DNA from: Bacteroidaceae bacterium
GTDB lineage: Bacteria > Bacteroidota > Bacteroidia > Bacteroidales > Bacteroidaceae
NCBI GenBank assembly: GCA_017534815.1
Contig: JAFXVS010000060.1
Span: 1 to 47,147, forward strand
Reading direction: 5' to 3'
Length of the DNA: 47,147 nucleotides
A model generated the notes under the pieces. It saw only the letters and a program-made list of their open reading frames with translations. It did no database searches and was not told the origin of the DNA. Position numbers and translations under genes: made by a program. Shown piece by piece: positions 32,635 through 39,650 of the stretch. Each line of letters opens with the position of its first letter. Positions within the stretch are counted from its first letter, which is position 1.

Positions 32635-32643
32635 CGGGCAAAT
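32612..32643. terminator. Hairpin between convergent genes
   Basis: ATTTGCCC (32612-32619) pairs with GGGCAAAT (32636-32643) around a 16-nt loop. It overlaps the end of the TonB-domain gene; a short T-rich tract follows on the plus strand. Confidence 0.5.
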
Positions 32644-32645
32644 TC

Positions 32646-33434
32646 TTATTTCACCCTTACAAATAGCGTGTTGCTGGTGTAGGATTTTCCTGCATAATCC
32701 GTGGTCAGACTGATGCCCAATGACGTGTGGCCACGAGTGCGGTTGCCGTGCACACGTCCTGTGTAGCGAATTTTCTGCCCTGGCTGCAAGGTGGTGGTCA
32801 GCGAGGGTGATACGCTGAATGATTTTGGCTCGTTTACATTCAGGTAAATCACGATGTCGCGCAAGACGGAATTGGATGTGTTGGTGATGTATCCCTCCAC
32901 TTCAATCGTCTCACCTTTAGAGATATAACCGTCACCGTCTGTATCCATGTAGGAGAGTTCAGAGATGCTCAGCACACTGGAAGCGATGTTGCCATTGCCG
33001 ATCTGATAATTGCAAGTGTTCACATTGCCTTGATAGCCACCTTGATAGCCACCCTGATAACCGCCATCATAATTTCCCTGATAGCCGCCACTTGTCTGAT
33101 AACCGACGTTATGATCATCATATCGGTCATACTGGACGCCGTCGTTTGACCGTCTGTAGTCTTCATAGCGACGCGCTTCAGCCTTTTCCTGTTCTTCGAT
33201 TTGAGAAGTGATGCCCACACCAAGGATGGCACCGATGCCCATGCCGATGAGGCTACCTAATGCGGCGCTTTCGCCACGGAAGTGACCATGACCCGAAAGG
33301 GCACCCACTGCGCCACCCACATGGCTGCCGATCATTGCGCCGGTCACGCCGCCAGCGGCCTGGTAGGAACTGGTGCAGCTGCTTGCCAGAAGGGCAGTGG
33401 CTAACGTCAAACATGCGAATTGATTCTTTTTCAT
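32646..33434 (-). CDS. Lipoprotein with glycine-zipper and YQGG repeats
   Basis: This 262-residue protein has a lipoprotein signal (lipobox LASSC). Residues about 25-80 are a glycine-zipper region (GGVTGAMIGSHVGGAVGALS, then SLIGMGIGAILGVG), known to form membrane-associated helices. A low-complexity part with YQGN/YQGG repeats follows (about 110-140). Then comes a beta domain opening with an EF-hand-like loop DTDGDGYISKGE, and a SVLRDIVIYLNVNEP strand region. The order suggests envelope anchoring plus an exposed beta sandwich. No enzymatic motif is seen and I do not recognise a named family. Confidence 0.75.
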   Translation of the reverse strand: MKKNQFACLTLATALLASSCTSSYQAAGGVTGAMIGSHVGGAVGALSGHGHFRGESAALGSLIGMGIGAILGVGITSQIEEQEKAEARRYEDYRRSNDGVQYDRYDDHNVGYQTSGGYQGNYDGGYQGGYQGGYQGNVNTCNYQIGNGNIASSVLSISELSYMDTDGDGYISKGETIEVEGYITNTSNSVLRDIVIYLNVNEPKSFSVSPSLTTTLQPGQKIRYTGRVHGNRTRGHTSLGISLTTDYAGKSYTSNTLFVRVK

Positions 33435-33474
33435 TGCTTTAATGTTTTTAATTGATTGTTGAACATTTGTTTAC

Positions 33475-34263
33475 TTAGTCAGGTCTCTCTTCTGCTATAT
33501 AGTCGTCAATCAATTTTCTGGCTATCGACATCTTGTCGGGGATGGGAGGAAGGTGGTCGCGATTGAACCATCCTGCGTTGCTCAGCTCCTCCTCCTGCAC
33601 CTTCACTTCGCCGCTCACGTAGTCGGCGGTGAAGCCTATCATGATGCCACAAGGGTAGGGCCAAGGCTGGCTCCCGAAATATCTGATGTTCTGAATTTCC
33701 AATCCCACTTCTTCCGCCACCTCACGTTTCACACACTGCTCCAGCGTCTCGCCTGTCTCCACAAATCCTGCCACCAATCCGTACATCTCGCTGCGTCTGA
33801 AGTTCTTCGCATGCACCAGCAGGATGTCATCCCCGCGTCTGATTCTCACGATGATGGCGGGGCTCACCTGCGGCCACACTTCCTTGCCGCAGTTGGTGCA
33901 TTGCTTGCTGATGGCTGTGACACGTTTCATGGGGGCACCACACACGCCGCAATACTTGGTGTTCGAATCCCAATACAGCAATTCCGATGCCTTGCCTGCC
34001 GCATTGTAGAACGCTCTGGGCAGCAATGCCCACGACTCCCTCAGTCCCACGGTCACCATTCCCTTCAGGTCGGAGGGTGGGGTGCTCAGGCTGTAGGCCA
34101 TGCAGGGAACGCCATCGATGGGGGGCAGTTCCTGACGGGGAGTCCAATCCTTCATGGCGAATGGCGGCTCCATCATGCATGGAACCCGGTAGCCGTTCCC
34201 GTCATGTTCCAGCATCAGCGAGTTGCCGATGAACACAAACCAGTATGTCTGTTGCTTCTCCAT
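33475..34263 (-). CDS. nudC: NAD+ diphosphatase (NudC-type Nudix hydrolase)
   Basis: This 262-residue enzyme cleaves NADH/NAD+ to NMN(H) and AMP, and NudC enzymes can also remove NAD caps from RNA. A zinc ribbon is present (CGVCGAPMKRV ... CTNCGKEVWP). The Nudix box reads GFVETGETLEQCVKREVAEE and continues VGL, fitting G-x5-E-x7-R-E-U-x-E-E-x-G-U. The NudC-type motif SQPWPYPCGIMIGF follows the box. The start is the ATG at 34263. A likely -7 box lies at 34286-34293. Confidence 0.92.
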   Translation of the reverse strand: MEKQQTYWFVFIGNSLMLEHDGNGYRVPCMMEPPFAMKDWTPRQELPPIDGVPCMAYSLSTPPSDLKGMVTVGLRESWALLPRAFYNAAGKASELLYWDSNTKYCGVCGAPMKRVTAISKQCTNCGKEVWPQVSPAIIVRIRRGDDILLVHAKNFRRSEMYGLVAGFVETGETLEQCVKREVAEEVGLEIQNIRYFGSQPWPYPCGIMIGFTADYVSGEVKVQEEELSNAGWFNRDHLPPIPDKMSIARKLIDDYIAEERPD

Positions 34264-34285
34264 GCCTTGTCTTGCAAATTTGCGG

Positions 34286-34293
34286 CAAAATTA
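34286..34293 (-). promoter_or_regulatory. -7 box of the nudC promoter
   Basis: Minus-strand TAATTTTG, 22 bp before the ATG. No clear -33 box. Confidence 0.45.
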
Positions 34294-34364
34294 GGCATAA
34301 TTTGAGACATGAACGCCATTTTTTGTCTTTAAAATCATTAAAAAAGTTAAGAGTTTCAAGAATA

Positions 34365-34396
34365 GTTGTGAATTCGGACAAAAACGACTACATTTG
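34365..34396 (+). promoter_or_regulatory. Promoter for the GH25 gene
   Basis: GTTG (34365-34368), 20 bp, then TACATTTG (34389-34396). The TTG in the -7 box is in frame with the downstream gene. Confidence 0.65.
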
Positions 34397-34417
34397 TACT
34401 CAAATTCAGCAAAGCAC

Positions 34418-35266
34418 ATGACAAACGTATATCGCACGTACATTTATATTATATTGACCCTCCTCGCATCGTTGTGCGTCAACACGCTCCATGCACAGAA
34501 GAAGGACAAGCCCAAGAAGCAGAAACATGTAGAAACTGTGGTGGCGGAGATCCAGCCCGATCCCGTCGCCAGCAAAGCACGTCCCGACCGACATCCCAAA
34601 CCTCTGGAGATGCCGCTCTTCGCCAATGATGTTGCCCGAAGCGGAAAGGGCACGGGAGGCAGCGAGGCGCATGGCATCGACGTGAGCCACTATCAGGGAC
34701 GCATCAACTGGGACGAAGTGGCGCGCGACCCCAAAGTCACCTATGTCTATCTGAAGGCCACGGAGGGTACGGGCAATCAGGACGACACCTACCGATATAA
34801 TTTCCAGGAATGCAAGCGAGTGGGTCTCAAGGTGGGTGCCTATCATTTCTTCCGACCACAGCTCCCGGCCAAGGGACAGTTCGACAACTTTATGTCGCGG
34901 GTCGAGACGCGCAAGCAAGACCTCCTGCCCGTGGTCGACATCGAGACCACCAACGGCGTGTCCGATGCCGTCCTTCAGTCACGTCTGCTCGAATTCTGCG
35001 AACTATTGGAGCGCGAGTTTGGCAAGAAGCCCATCATCTACACGGGCAAGAACTTCTACAACAAGCACATCCACAGCAACTCGCGTCTGCGTTCCTACAA
35101 GTTCTTCATCGCCGCCTATTCCTTCATCGAGCCCGACCTCTACGACGACAACGACTTCGTCCTCTGGCAATACTCCGCCACAGGTTCCGTGCGCGGCATC
35201 CGCGGCAATGTTGATATGAGCCGATTTGTCGGGCGTCACGACATCCGCGACATCCTCTACAAATAA
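34418..35266 (+). CDS. Secreted GH25-family lysozyme
   Basis: The ATG at 34418 gives 282 residues with an N-terminal hydrophobic segment (TYIYIILTLLASLCVNTLHA). A 60-residue linker follows, then a GH25 domain from about residue 85: HGIDVSHYQGRINWDEV (catalytic Asp), VTYVYLKATEGTGN (Glu), GAYHFFRPQLPAKGQ, LLPVVDIETTNGV (Asp-x-Glu) and the late FVLWQYSATGSVRG. GH25 enzymes cut the beta-1,4 bond of peptidoglycan. The frame starting at the TTG at 34394 is rejected because that TTG lies in the -7 box. Role: wall remodelling or attack on other bacteria. Confidence 0.88.
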   Translation: MTNVYRTYIYIILTLLASLCVNTLHAQKKDKPKKQKHVETVVAEIQPDPVASKARPDRHPKPLEMPLFANDVARSGKGTGGSEAHGIDVSHYQGRINWDEVARDPKVTYVYLKATEGTGNQDDTYRYNFQECKRVGLKVGAYHFFRPQLPAKGQFDNFMSRVETRKQDLLPVVDIETTNGVSDAVLQSRLLEFCELLEREFGKKPIIYTGKNFYNKHIHSNSRLRSYKFFIAAYSFIEPDLYDDNDFVLWQYSATGSVRGIRGNVDMSRFVGRHDIRDILYK

Positions 35267-35276
35267 GGCCGTCATT

Positions 35277-35313
35277 CATTCGGGGGGGAAGAAAAATCCT
35301 CCCGAATGTTTTT
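35277..35313 (+). terminator. Terminator after the GH25 gene
   Basis: CATTCGGGGGGGA (from 35277) pairs with TCCTCCCGAATG (35297-35308) with a one-base bulge, followed by TTTTTC. Confidence 0.8.
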
Positions 35314-35314
35314 C

Positions 35315-35333
35315 TATATAAATAATAATGTGT
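35315..35333 (-). repeat. ACACATTAT-type AT-rich motif
   Basis: The minus strand reads ACACATTATTATTTATATA. It overlaps the start of the -7 box of the next gene. Confidence 0.35.
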
Positions 35334-35340
35334 AACTTTG
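35333..35340 (+). promoter_or_regulatory. -7 box upstream of the secreted surface protein
   Basis: TAACTTTG about 120 bp before the chosen ATG, implying a leader of about 110 nt. Confidence 0.5.
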
Positions 35341-35456
35341 CCGCCGAAAGTCAAGTGACGAAGGAATGATGACCCACCAAGGACTACATATAAACTATGT
35401 TGACGGGCAAAATATAGACAATCAATATAATGTATAACAATCAAAACAAATCAACA

Positions 35457-36962
35457 ATGCTAAGAATGAGAAGTTTATCATGGGCACGGGCTTGCATGAC
35501 GCTCGTCGCCTTGTTCTGCTTCCTCGTGGGGGCAAATGCGCAGAAGGATCTGCCTTATGAGTATGGATTCGAGAATTATAAAGAAGGAACGGGTACGGCC
35601 GGGGCTTCCATATATGAGGAGGACTGGACTTATAAGAAGGATAGTGAAGCTCCAACATATGGGAATTTCTCACTTGATCCTTCAAACCCCCATACGGGAA
35701 GTTATGCATTCAGATTCCGATCTACTGCCGCAGGCTACACCCAGTACCTCATCTCTCCGGAGTTTAATGCAAGCCAAGGCATCTTCGTGTCTTTTTGGCA
35801 CATGGCAGTAGATCTTTACGGTGACAAAACTTTCCAAGTGGGCTATTCCACCACGAATAATGATGTCAGTGAATTTACTTGGAGCGATGAGGTGGCTGTA
35901 GGCTCTACTTATCAATATTATGAGAACACTTTTCCTGTTGGAACGAAGTACATAGCCGTCAAATTTACCCGAAGTGATAACGAATGTTTAATCCTCGATG
36001 ACTTCTTCTTCGCATATGGTTACTGGGGCGTGTGGCTGGAAAAGTCTAGATCTTCAGCTTATGATGTGCTGCAGGATTACCTCCGCATCTCTTTTGTGGA
36101 CGCAACGGCCTTGGCGCAATCGGCACCCTGCTACGTGTTGGAGTACGCATCTCGGCAAAGAGCGAAGACGCTTGCCGATGCGCTGAATGAAGGGAGATCC
36201 ACGGCCTATCTCGTTGACATGAGAAAAGGAACATTCCTCGATGTCAAGCCATACACCCTGGTGAGTGATGAGGAAGTTGGTTCCGCCACCTACACCAAGA
36301 CCCTCACAGGCCGCACGAACAAGCACCAGGCATGGATGCTCCCATTCGACTACACCATCACCGACGATGACGTGGACAACTTCAAATTCTACAAGATCAA
36401 CATGATTGCCAACGCCCCCGACCCCGGCACCGAGGCATCCGACGAGATGTGGGTCTTCCTGAAGGGGCTCAAGGCCGGCGACGTGCTCCACGCCAACATG
36501 CCATACGTCTATAAGCCCATCGTCGATGTGGACGAGTACGTGTTCGCCACCGACGCCGCCACCACCCTCAAGGCCTGTCCCACGGACGTCGTGCTGAAGA
36601 CCGAGACCGCCGAGGACATCTATTCCTTCTACGCCAACTACACCAATTCCACCGCCACGGCCGAGGATCCCTTCTACTACGTCGGCATCGACGGCAGCGT
36701 CAGCCTGGGCGACAACGGCACCGTGACCGTCGGCCCGAACCGCTGGATCATCCGCAAGACCAGCAAGTTCGGCGACACTCCGGCATACTCCCGCGTGATG
36801 CGCTTCATCGACGAGGAGGGAACCACCGCGATAGAATCGGTCGAGACCTCAGAGCAGACCGCCGAGGGCGAGTGGTACACCATCAGCGGCGTGAAGCTTG
36901 ACGGTGCGCCCGCCGAGCCCGGCCTCTACATCGTGAACGGAAAGAAAGTCCTCATCAAATAA
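35457..36962 (+). CDS. Large secreted protein of unknown function
   Basis: The ATG at 35457 gives 501 residues beginning with a signal peptide (MLRMRSLSWARACMTLVALF, cut after GANA). An ATG at 35430 is a nine-codon longer alternative; the A-rich stretch between them looks more like a leader. The N-terminal 190 residues resemble a jelly-roll adhesion or choice-of-anchor domain (YTQYLISPEFNASQGIFVSF, then LILDDFFFAYG). The C-terminus ends in the Prevotella-style segment GLYIVNGKKVLIK, often the last motif of large exported proteins. By eye the first 600 bp are richer in A/T than the rest. It is directly followed by a 49-residue ORF. Function unknown. Confidence 0.75.
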   Translation: MLRMRSLSWARACMTLVALFCFLVGANAQKDLPYEYGFENYKEGTGTAGASIYEEDWTYKKDSEAPTYGNFSLDPSNPHTGSYAFRFRSTAAGYTQYLISPEFNASQGIFVSFWHMAVDLYGDKTFQVGYSTTNNDVSEFTWSDEVAVGSTYQYYENTFPVGTKYIAVKFTRSDNECLILDDFFFAYGYWGVWLEKSRSSAYDVLQDYLRISFVDATALAQSAPCYVLEYASRQRAKTLADALNEGRSTAYLVDMRKGTFLDVKPYTLVSDEEVGSATYTKTLTGRTNKHQAWMLPFDYTITDDDVDNFKFYKINMIANAPDPGTEASDEMWVFLKGLKAGDVLHANMPYVYKPIVDVDEYVFATDAATTLKACPTDVVLKTETAEDIYSFYANYTNSTATAEDPFYYVGIDGSVSLGDNGTVTVGPNRWIIRKTSKFGDTPAYSRVMRFIDEEGTTAIESVETSEQTAEGEWYTISGVKLDGAPAEPGLYIVNGKKVLIK

Positions 36963-36977
36963 ACCCGCCCGGCGACA

Positions 36978-37127
36978 ATGAAGAAGCAATACGAACAGCC
37001 TGCCATGCAGGTGACGGAGATGGAGGAGCACTCCATTCTCGAGACCAGTCCGAGCAGTGTCATCCCCCCCGGAGAGAAGAACCAGCCCGCCGGCGCCCGC
37101 AGTCTTGACGACGACTGGGACGACTAA
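36978..37127 (+). CDS. 49-residue small protein, MKKxYExPAMQV type
   Basis: A short ORF starting 15 bp after the surface-protein stop. It reads MKKQYEQPAMQVTEMEEHSI, continues through a Ser/Pro-rich middle, and ends SLDDDWDD before TAA. The pattern (basic start, K/Q-Y-x-x-P-A/T-M-Q-V, Ser/Pro middle, acidic W-containing tail) resembles small uncharacterised proteins that I recall from Prevotella and Bacteroides beside exported proteins. That resemblance is from memory and unverified. It has no signal peptide. The tight spacing implies cotranscription with the gene before it. Function unknown. Confidence 0.65.
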   Translation: MKKQYEQPAMQVTEMEEHSILETSPSSVIPPGEKNQPAGARSLDDDWDD

Positions 37128-37144
37128 GACGACTAAGACGAAGA

Positions 37145-37410
37145 TTGGAAGGGGTACCCCCCGTGGAAAAGCTCTCGACATCGTCGGGAAGGTCAACACA
37201 CCCTATGGAGACCTTCCCGACGATGAAAATAAGCCCTCCACACCCCGTGGAAAGGTTCCTGACGATGAAAAGAAGCCTTCCACACCCCATGGAAACCTTC
37301 CAGACGACGTCTAGAGGCTCGACATACCCTATGGAGACCTTCCCGACAATGTTTAGAGGCTCGACATACCCCATGTATGCCATTCGGATTTTAACATTTC
37401 GAGGCTGAAA
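37145..37410. repeat. 42-bp imperfect tandem repeat array
   Basis: About five direct units of 42 bp (core CCCTATGGAGACCTTCC, then CGACGATGAAAA and an AAGCCCTCCACA-type end) run from about 37195 to 37405, with a reversed unit at the left. The last units change their 3' half to GTTTAGAGGCTCGACATACC. Because 42 is a multiple of three, several frames on both strands are open and show 14-residue repeats. The 37128-37597 stretch (470 bp) contains this array, two terminator-like hairpins and no convincing gene. Confidence 0.85.
37179..37225. repeat. Perfect 16-bp inverted repeat at the start of the array
   Basis: CATCGTCGGGAAGGTC (37179-37194) and GACCTTCCCGACGATG (37210-37225) are exact complements with a 15-nt loop. 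An RNA made here would form a strong hairpin 52 nt after the small ORF. A GGGGTACCCC palindrome lies just upstream (37151-37160). Confidence 0.9.
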
Positions 37411-37492
37411 CGCCCTAAAACAGGGACTTTTATTTTTTTTGCACCTTCGGCGGATAAAATAAAGGTATAAAAAAGGACATGAGAAAATCAGT

Positions 37493-37535
37493 GGAGACAC
37501 CGTCCCTTGCGAGGCGATGTCTCCATTATTTTTTT
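37493..37535 (+). terminator. Terminator of the surface-protein/small-ORF unit
   Basis: GGAGACA (37493-37499) pairs with TGTCTCC (37518-37524), extended by CG/CG after one mismatch, and is followed by ATTATTTTTTTA. A weaker CCCT/AGGG hairpin with a long T tract lies at 37413-37440. Confidence 0.7.
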
Positions 37536-37597
37536 ATATTTTTTCCTGTTTTTTTATATTTTTCTTTCGGCGCCACCGGCGCAACTAACATCCGTTA

Positions 37598-38776
37598 TTA
37601 TTTCTTGAAGTAAGCGCGGAAGTGGTTGAAGATGCGGTCCTTGATGCTGGTCGAGGGCTTGATGTTGTCGCCTTCGGCCAGTATTTCGATGGCCTTGCGC
37701 TCGTCCTTCGAGAGGGTCTCGGGCATATAGACGGAGATGTTGATGATCTCGTCGCCGCTCTGGTTGCCGTAGCTGTTGATGTCGGGGATGCCCTTGTTCT
37801 TCAGGCGGAGCACGGTGCCGGGCTGCGTGCCGGCCGGGATGGCTATCTTCGCCTTGCCGTCGTGGGTGGGCACTTCGAGCGAGGTTCCCAACACGGCCTG
37901 CGGGATGGTGAGCAGGAGGTTATAGACGAGGTCGACGCCATCGCGCATCAGTTCGGGATGCGGCTTCTCGTGTACGAGTATCTGGAGGTCGCCGTTCACG
38001 CCGTTCCGACGGCCTGCGCCGCCTTTGCCCTGGAAGTTGTAGGCATAGCCCTCGACGAGTCCGGCCGGCAGTTCGACCTCCACTTGCTTCTCGCCCTTGA
38101 CGATGCCCTCGCCGTTGCAGTGCTTGCACTTGTTCTTGATGACGGTGCCCTCGCCGCGGCAGGTGTCGCAGACGGTCTGTGTCTGCATGATGCCGAGCAT
38201 GGTCTGGCGGGTCTTATAGACGACGCCCTGTCCGTTGCAGGTGCCGCAGGTGGTTTCCTGGCCGTCTTCGGAGCCGGAGCCGTTGCAGTGGGGACAGGTG
38301 ATGTCGGTGCGCACATTGAACTTCTTGGTGACGCCGTTGACGATGTCGTTGAGGTCGAGCTCAATCCTCATGCGCAGGTCCTGACCTTTATAGACGGGCT
38401 TGCGGTGCTGTCCGCCGCCGCCGAAGCCGCCGAACCCGCCGCCGAATCCGCTGAAGCCTCCGCCGAATCCGCCGCCAAACACGTCGTTCATCATGCTGAA
38501 GATGTCGTCCATCGACATGCCTTGTCCGCCGCCGAAGCCGCCCGCGCCGGGACCGAAGGCGTCGGGACCGAATTGGTCATACCGCTGACGTTTCTGGGGG
38601 TCGCGCAGCACGTCGTATGCCTCTGCCGCCTCCTTGAACTTCTCCTCAGCCTGTTTGTCACCCGGATTCCTGTCGGGGTGGTACTTGATGGCCATCTTCT
38701 TGTAGGCCTTCTTGATCTCGTCGTCGGAAGCTGTCTTCGACACTCCCAGCACCTCGTAGTAGTCTCTCTTTGCCAT
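37598..38776 (-). CDS. dnaJ: Chaperone protein DnaJ
   Basis: This 392-residue Hsp40 stimulates DnaK ATPase and delivers unfolded clients. Domain order is full type I: J domain (about 1-70) with the HPD motif in YHPDRNPG; a Gly/Phe-rich linker; a zinc-binding region with four CxxCxGxG repeats ([32 protein letters not shown]); then the two C-terminal client-binding domains ([20 protein letters not shown]). It follows grpE through a 96-bp repeat-filled gap on the same strand. dnaK is not in the window. Confidence 0.97.
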   Translation of the reverse strand: MAKRDYYEVLGVSKTASDDEIKKAYKKMAIKYHPDRNPGDKQAEEKFKEAAEAYDVLRDPQKRQRYDQFGPDAFGPGAGGFGGGQGMSMDDIFSMMNDVFGGGFGGGFSGFGGGFGGFGGGGQHRKPVYKGQDLRMRIELDLNDIVNGVTKKFNVRTDITCPHCNGSGSEDGQETTCGTCNGQGVVYKTRQTMLGIMQTQTVCDTCRGEGTVIKNKCKHCNGEGIVKGEKQVEVELPAGLVEGYAYNFQGKGGAGRRNGVNGDLQILVHEKPHPELMRDGVDLVYNLLLTIPQAVLGTSLEVPTHDGKAKIAIPAGTQPGTVLRLKNKGIPDINSYGNQSGDEIINISVYMPETLSKDERKAIEILAEGDNIKPSTSIKDRIFNHFRAYFKK

Positions 38777-38872
38777 GCTCTATACGCTAAACTCTATGCT
38801 CTAAGCCCTAAACTCTATGCTCTAAGCCCTAAACTCTATGCTCTAAACTCTAAACCCTAAGCTCTAAACCAA
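38777..38872 (-). repeat. TTTAGAG/TTTAGGG degenerate tandem repeats (grpE-dnaJ gap)
   Basis: On the minus strand the entire gap is made of units such as GGTTTAGAG, CTTAGGGTTTAGAG and CATAGAGTTTAGGG, including three near-identical 22-bp copies. It is the same family and orientation relative to transcription as 5278-5382. Confidence 0.85.
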
Positions 38873-39463
38873 TCACTCCGCCACTGCCACTTTGGCGTAG
38901 CGGATCACTTTATCGTTCAACGTATAGCCGGGTGTCATGCAGTCCATCACCTTGCCCTTCATCTCGTCCGGCTGTCCGGGCACCATCGCGATGGCCTCGT
39001 GCAGGTCGCTGTCGAACGGCTGCCCCACCACGTCCATCTTCTTCAGCCCCTCCTGAGCCAGCAGCTTGAAGAACTTGTCGATGATCAGGTTCAGTCCCTC
39101 CTTCACGGCGGTCACGTCCTCATATTTGTCCATGTTCTGCTGTGCGCGCTCCAGGTCGTCGATGATGGGCAGCAGGGTGGTGATGACTTTCGAGCCGCCA
39201 TTCTTGATGAGGTCGGCCTTCTCCTGCATCACGCGTTTGCGGAAGTTGTCGAACTCGGCCACCTTGTACAGCTGCTGGTTCTTCAGATCCTCCACCTGCT
39301 TCTCCAGTTCGGCGATCTTCTCCTCCGGCGTCAGTTCCTTGGGCGCCTCGGCCTCTTTCTCTTCAAGGTTTTCTGCCTTCTCGTCGGCCACGTTCTCCGT
39401 GTCCTCGGCAGCTGGGTTCACGATTTCCTCGTCAACCTCTTCTTTCTTTATATCTTTTTCCAT
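38873..39463 (-). CDS. grpE: Nucleotide exchange factor GrpE
   Basis: With the ATG at 39463 (MEKDIKKEEVDEE) this is 196 residues, normal for GrpE. An acidic N-terminal tail is followed by a long coiled coil (LTPEEKIAELEKQVEDLKNQ and on) and the C-terminal beta domain (KKMDVVGQPFDSDLHEAIAM, then GKVMDCMTPGYTLNDKVIRY). GrpE releases ADP from DnaK. A 37-codon longer frame to 39574 runs through the promoter and dyad region and is rejected. Upstream lie a sigma-54-like element and a 35-bp dyad. Confidence 0.95.
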   Translation of the reverse strand: MEKDIKKEEVDEEIVNPAAEDTENVADEKAENLEEKEAEAPKELTPEEKIAELEKQVEDLKNQQLYKVAEFDNFRKRVMQEKADLIKNGGSKVITTLLPIIDDLERAQQNMDKYEDVTAVKEGLNLIIDKFFKLLAQEGLKKMDVVGQPFDSDLHEAIAMVPGQPDEMKGKVMDCMTPGYTLNDKVIRYAKVAVAE

Positions 39464-39497
39464 GATTCTAATGATTTTTTGTCTTCCCTTGTCACTG

Positions 39498-39512
39498 ACA
39501 AAAGTGATGCCA
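39498..39512 (-). promoter_or_regulatory. Sigma-54-like element upstream of grpE
   Basis: The minus strand reads TGGCAT-N5-TTGT, close to the -24/-12 consensus TGGCAC-N5-TTGC but with GT in place of the invariant-like GC at -12. It sits about 35 bp before the ATG. No TAnnTTTG box or CIRCE element is seen in this region. This is a proposal from sequence. Confidence 0.4.
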
Positions 39513-39525
39513 CCCCCTGAAACTC

Positions 39526-39560
39526 TGGCACACGTGTGACATTGTGTCACCTCTGTGCCA
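39526..39560. promoter_or_regulatory. 35-bp nested dyad upstream of grpE
   Basis: Outer arms TGGCACA (39526-39532) and TGTGCCA (39554-39560), inner arms GTGAC (39536-39540) and GTCAC (39546-39550), equal 3-nt spacers and a 5-nt centre. The even symmetry suggests a protein-binding site, possibly for an activator or repressor of the chaperone operon. Confidence 0.6.
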
Positions 39561-39591
39561 TGCTCTGTTCCCATCCGTCTGCATCACCGAC

Positions 39592-39629
39592 GAAAAAAAT
39601 AAGGAGCACCCGTGGGTTGGATGCTCCTT
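39592..39629 (-). terminator. Terminator after the glycine-tailed receptor gene
   Basis: AAGGAGCA (39601-39608) pairs with TGCTCCTT (39622-39629). On the minus strand the hairpin is followed by ATTTTTTT (plus-strand A run at 39593-39599). Confidence 0.85.
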
Positions 39630-39650
39630 TCGTTTGTGTGTGTGGATGGT

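Noticed and set aside
37057-37314. 85-residue plus-strand ORF with 14-residue repeats (TPYGDLPDDENKPS)
   Set aside because: It starts inside the better-supported 49-residue ORF in another frame and is open only because the 42-bp unit is a multiple of three; the same frame is broken by stops in later units.
37145-37410. Possible CRISPR array
   Set aside because: The units are adjacent and imperfect with no unique spacers, and no cas gene is present.
37060-37500. 146-residue minus-strand ORF with 14-residue repeats (YVEPLNIVGKVSIG)
   Set aside because: It crosses the surface-gene terminator and the small ORF, has no promoter or export signal, and its openness follows from the repeat period. 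Kept as part of the repeat finding only.
39464-39574. N-terminal extension of GrpE
   Set aside because: The extra 37 codons cover the dyad and promoter-like element and do not resemble GrpE; the ATG at 39463 gives a normal-length protein.
39464-39600. CIRCE (HrcA) operator upstream of grpE
   Set aside because: No TTAGCACTC-N9-GAGTGCTAA-like repeat is present; the dyad found has a different sequence.
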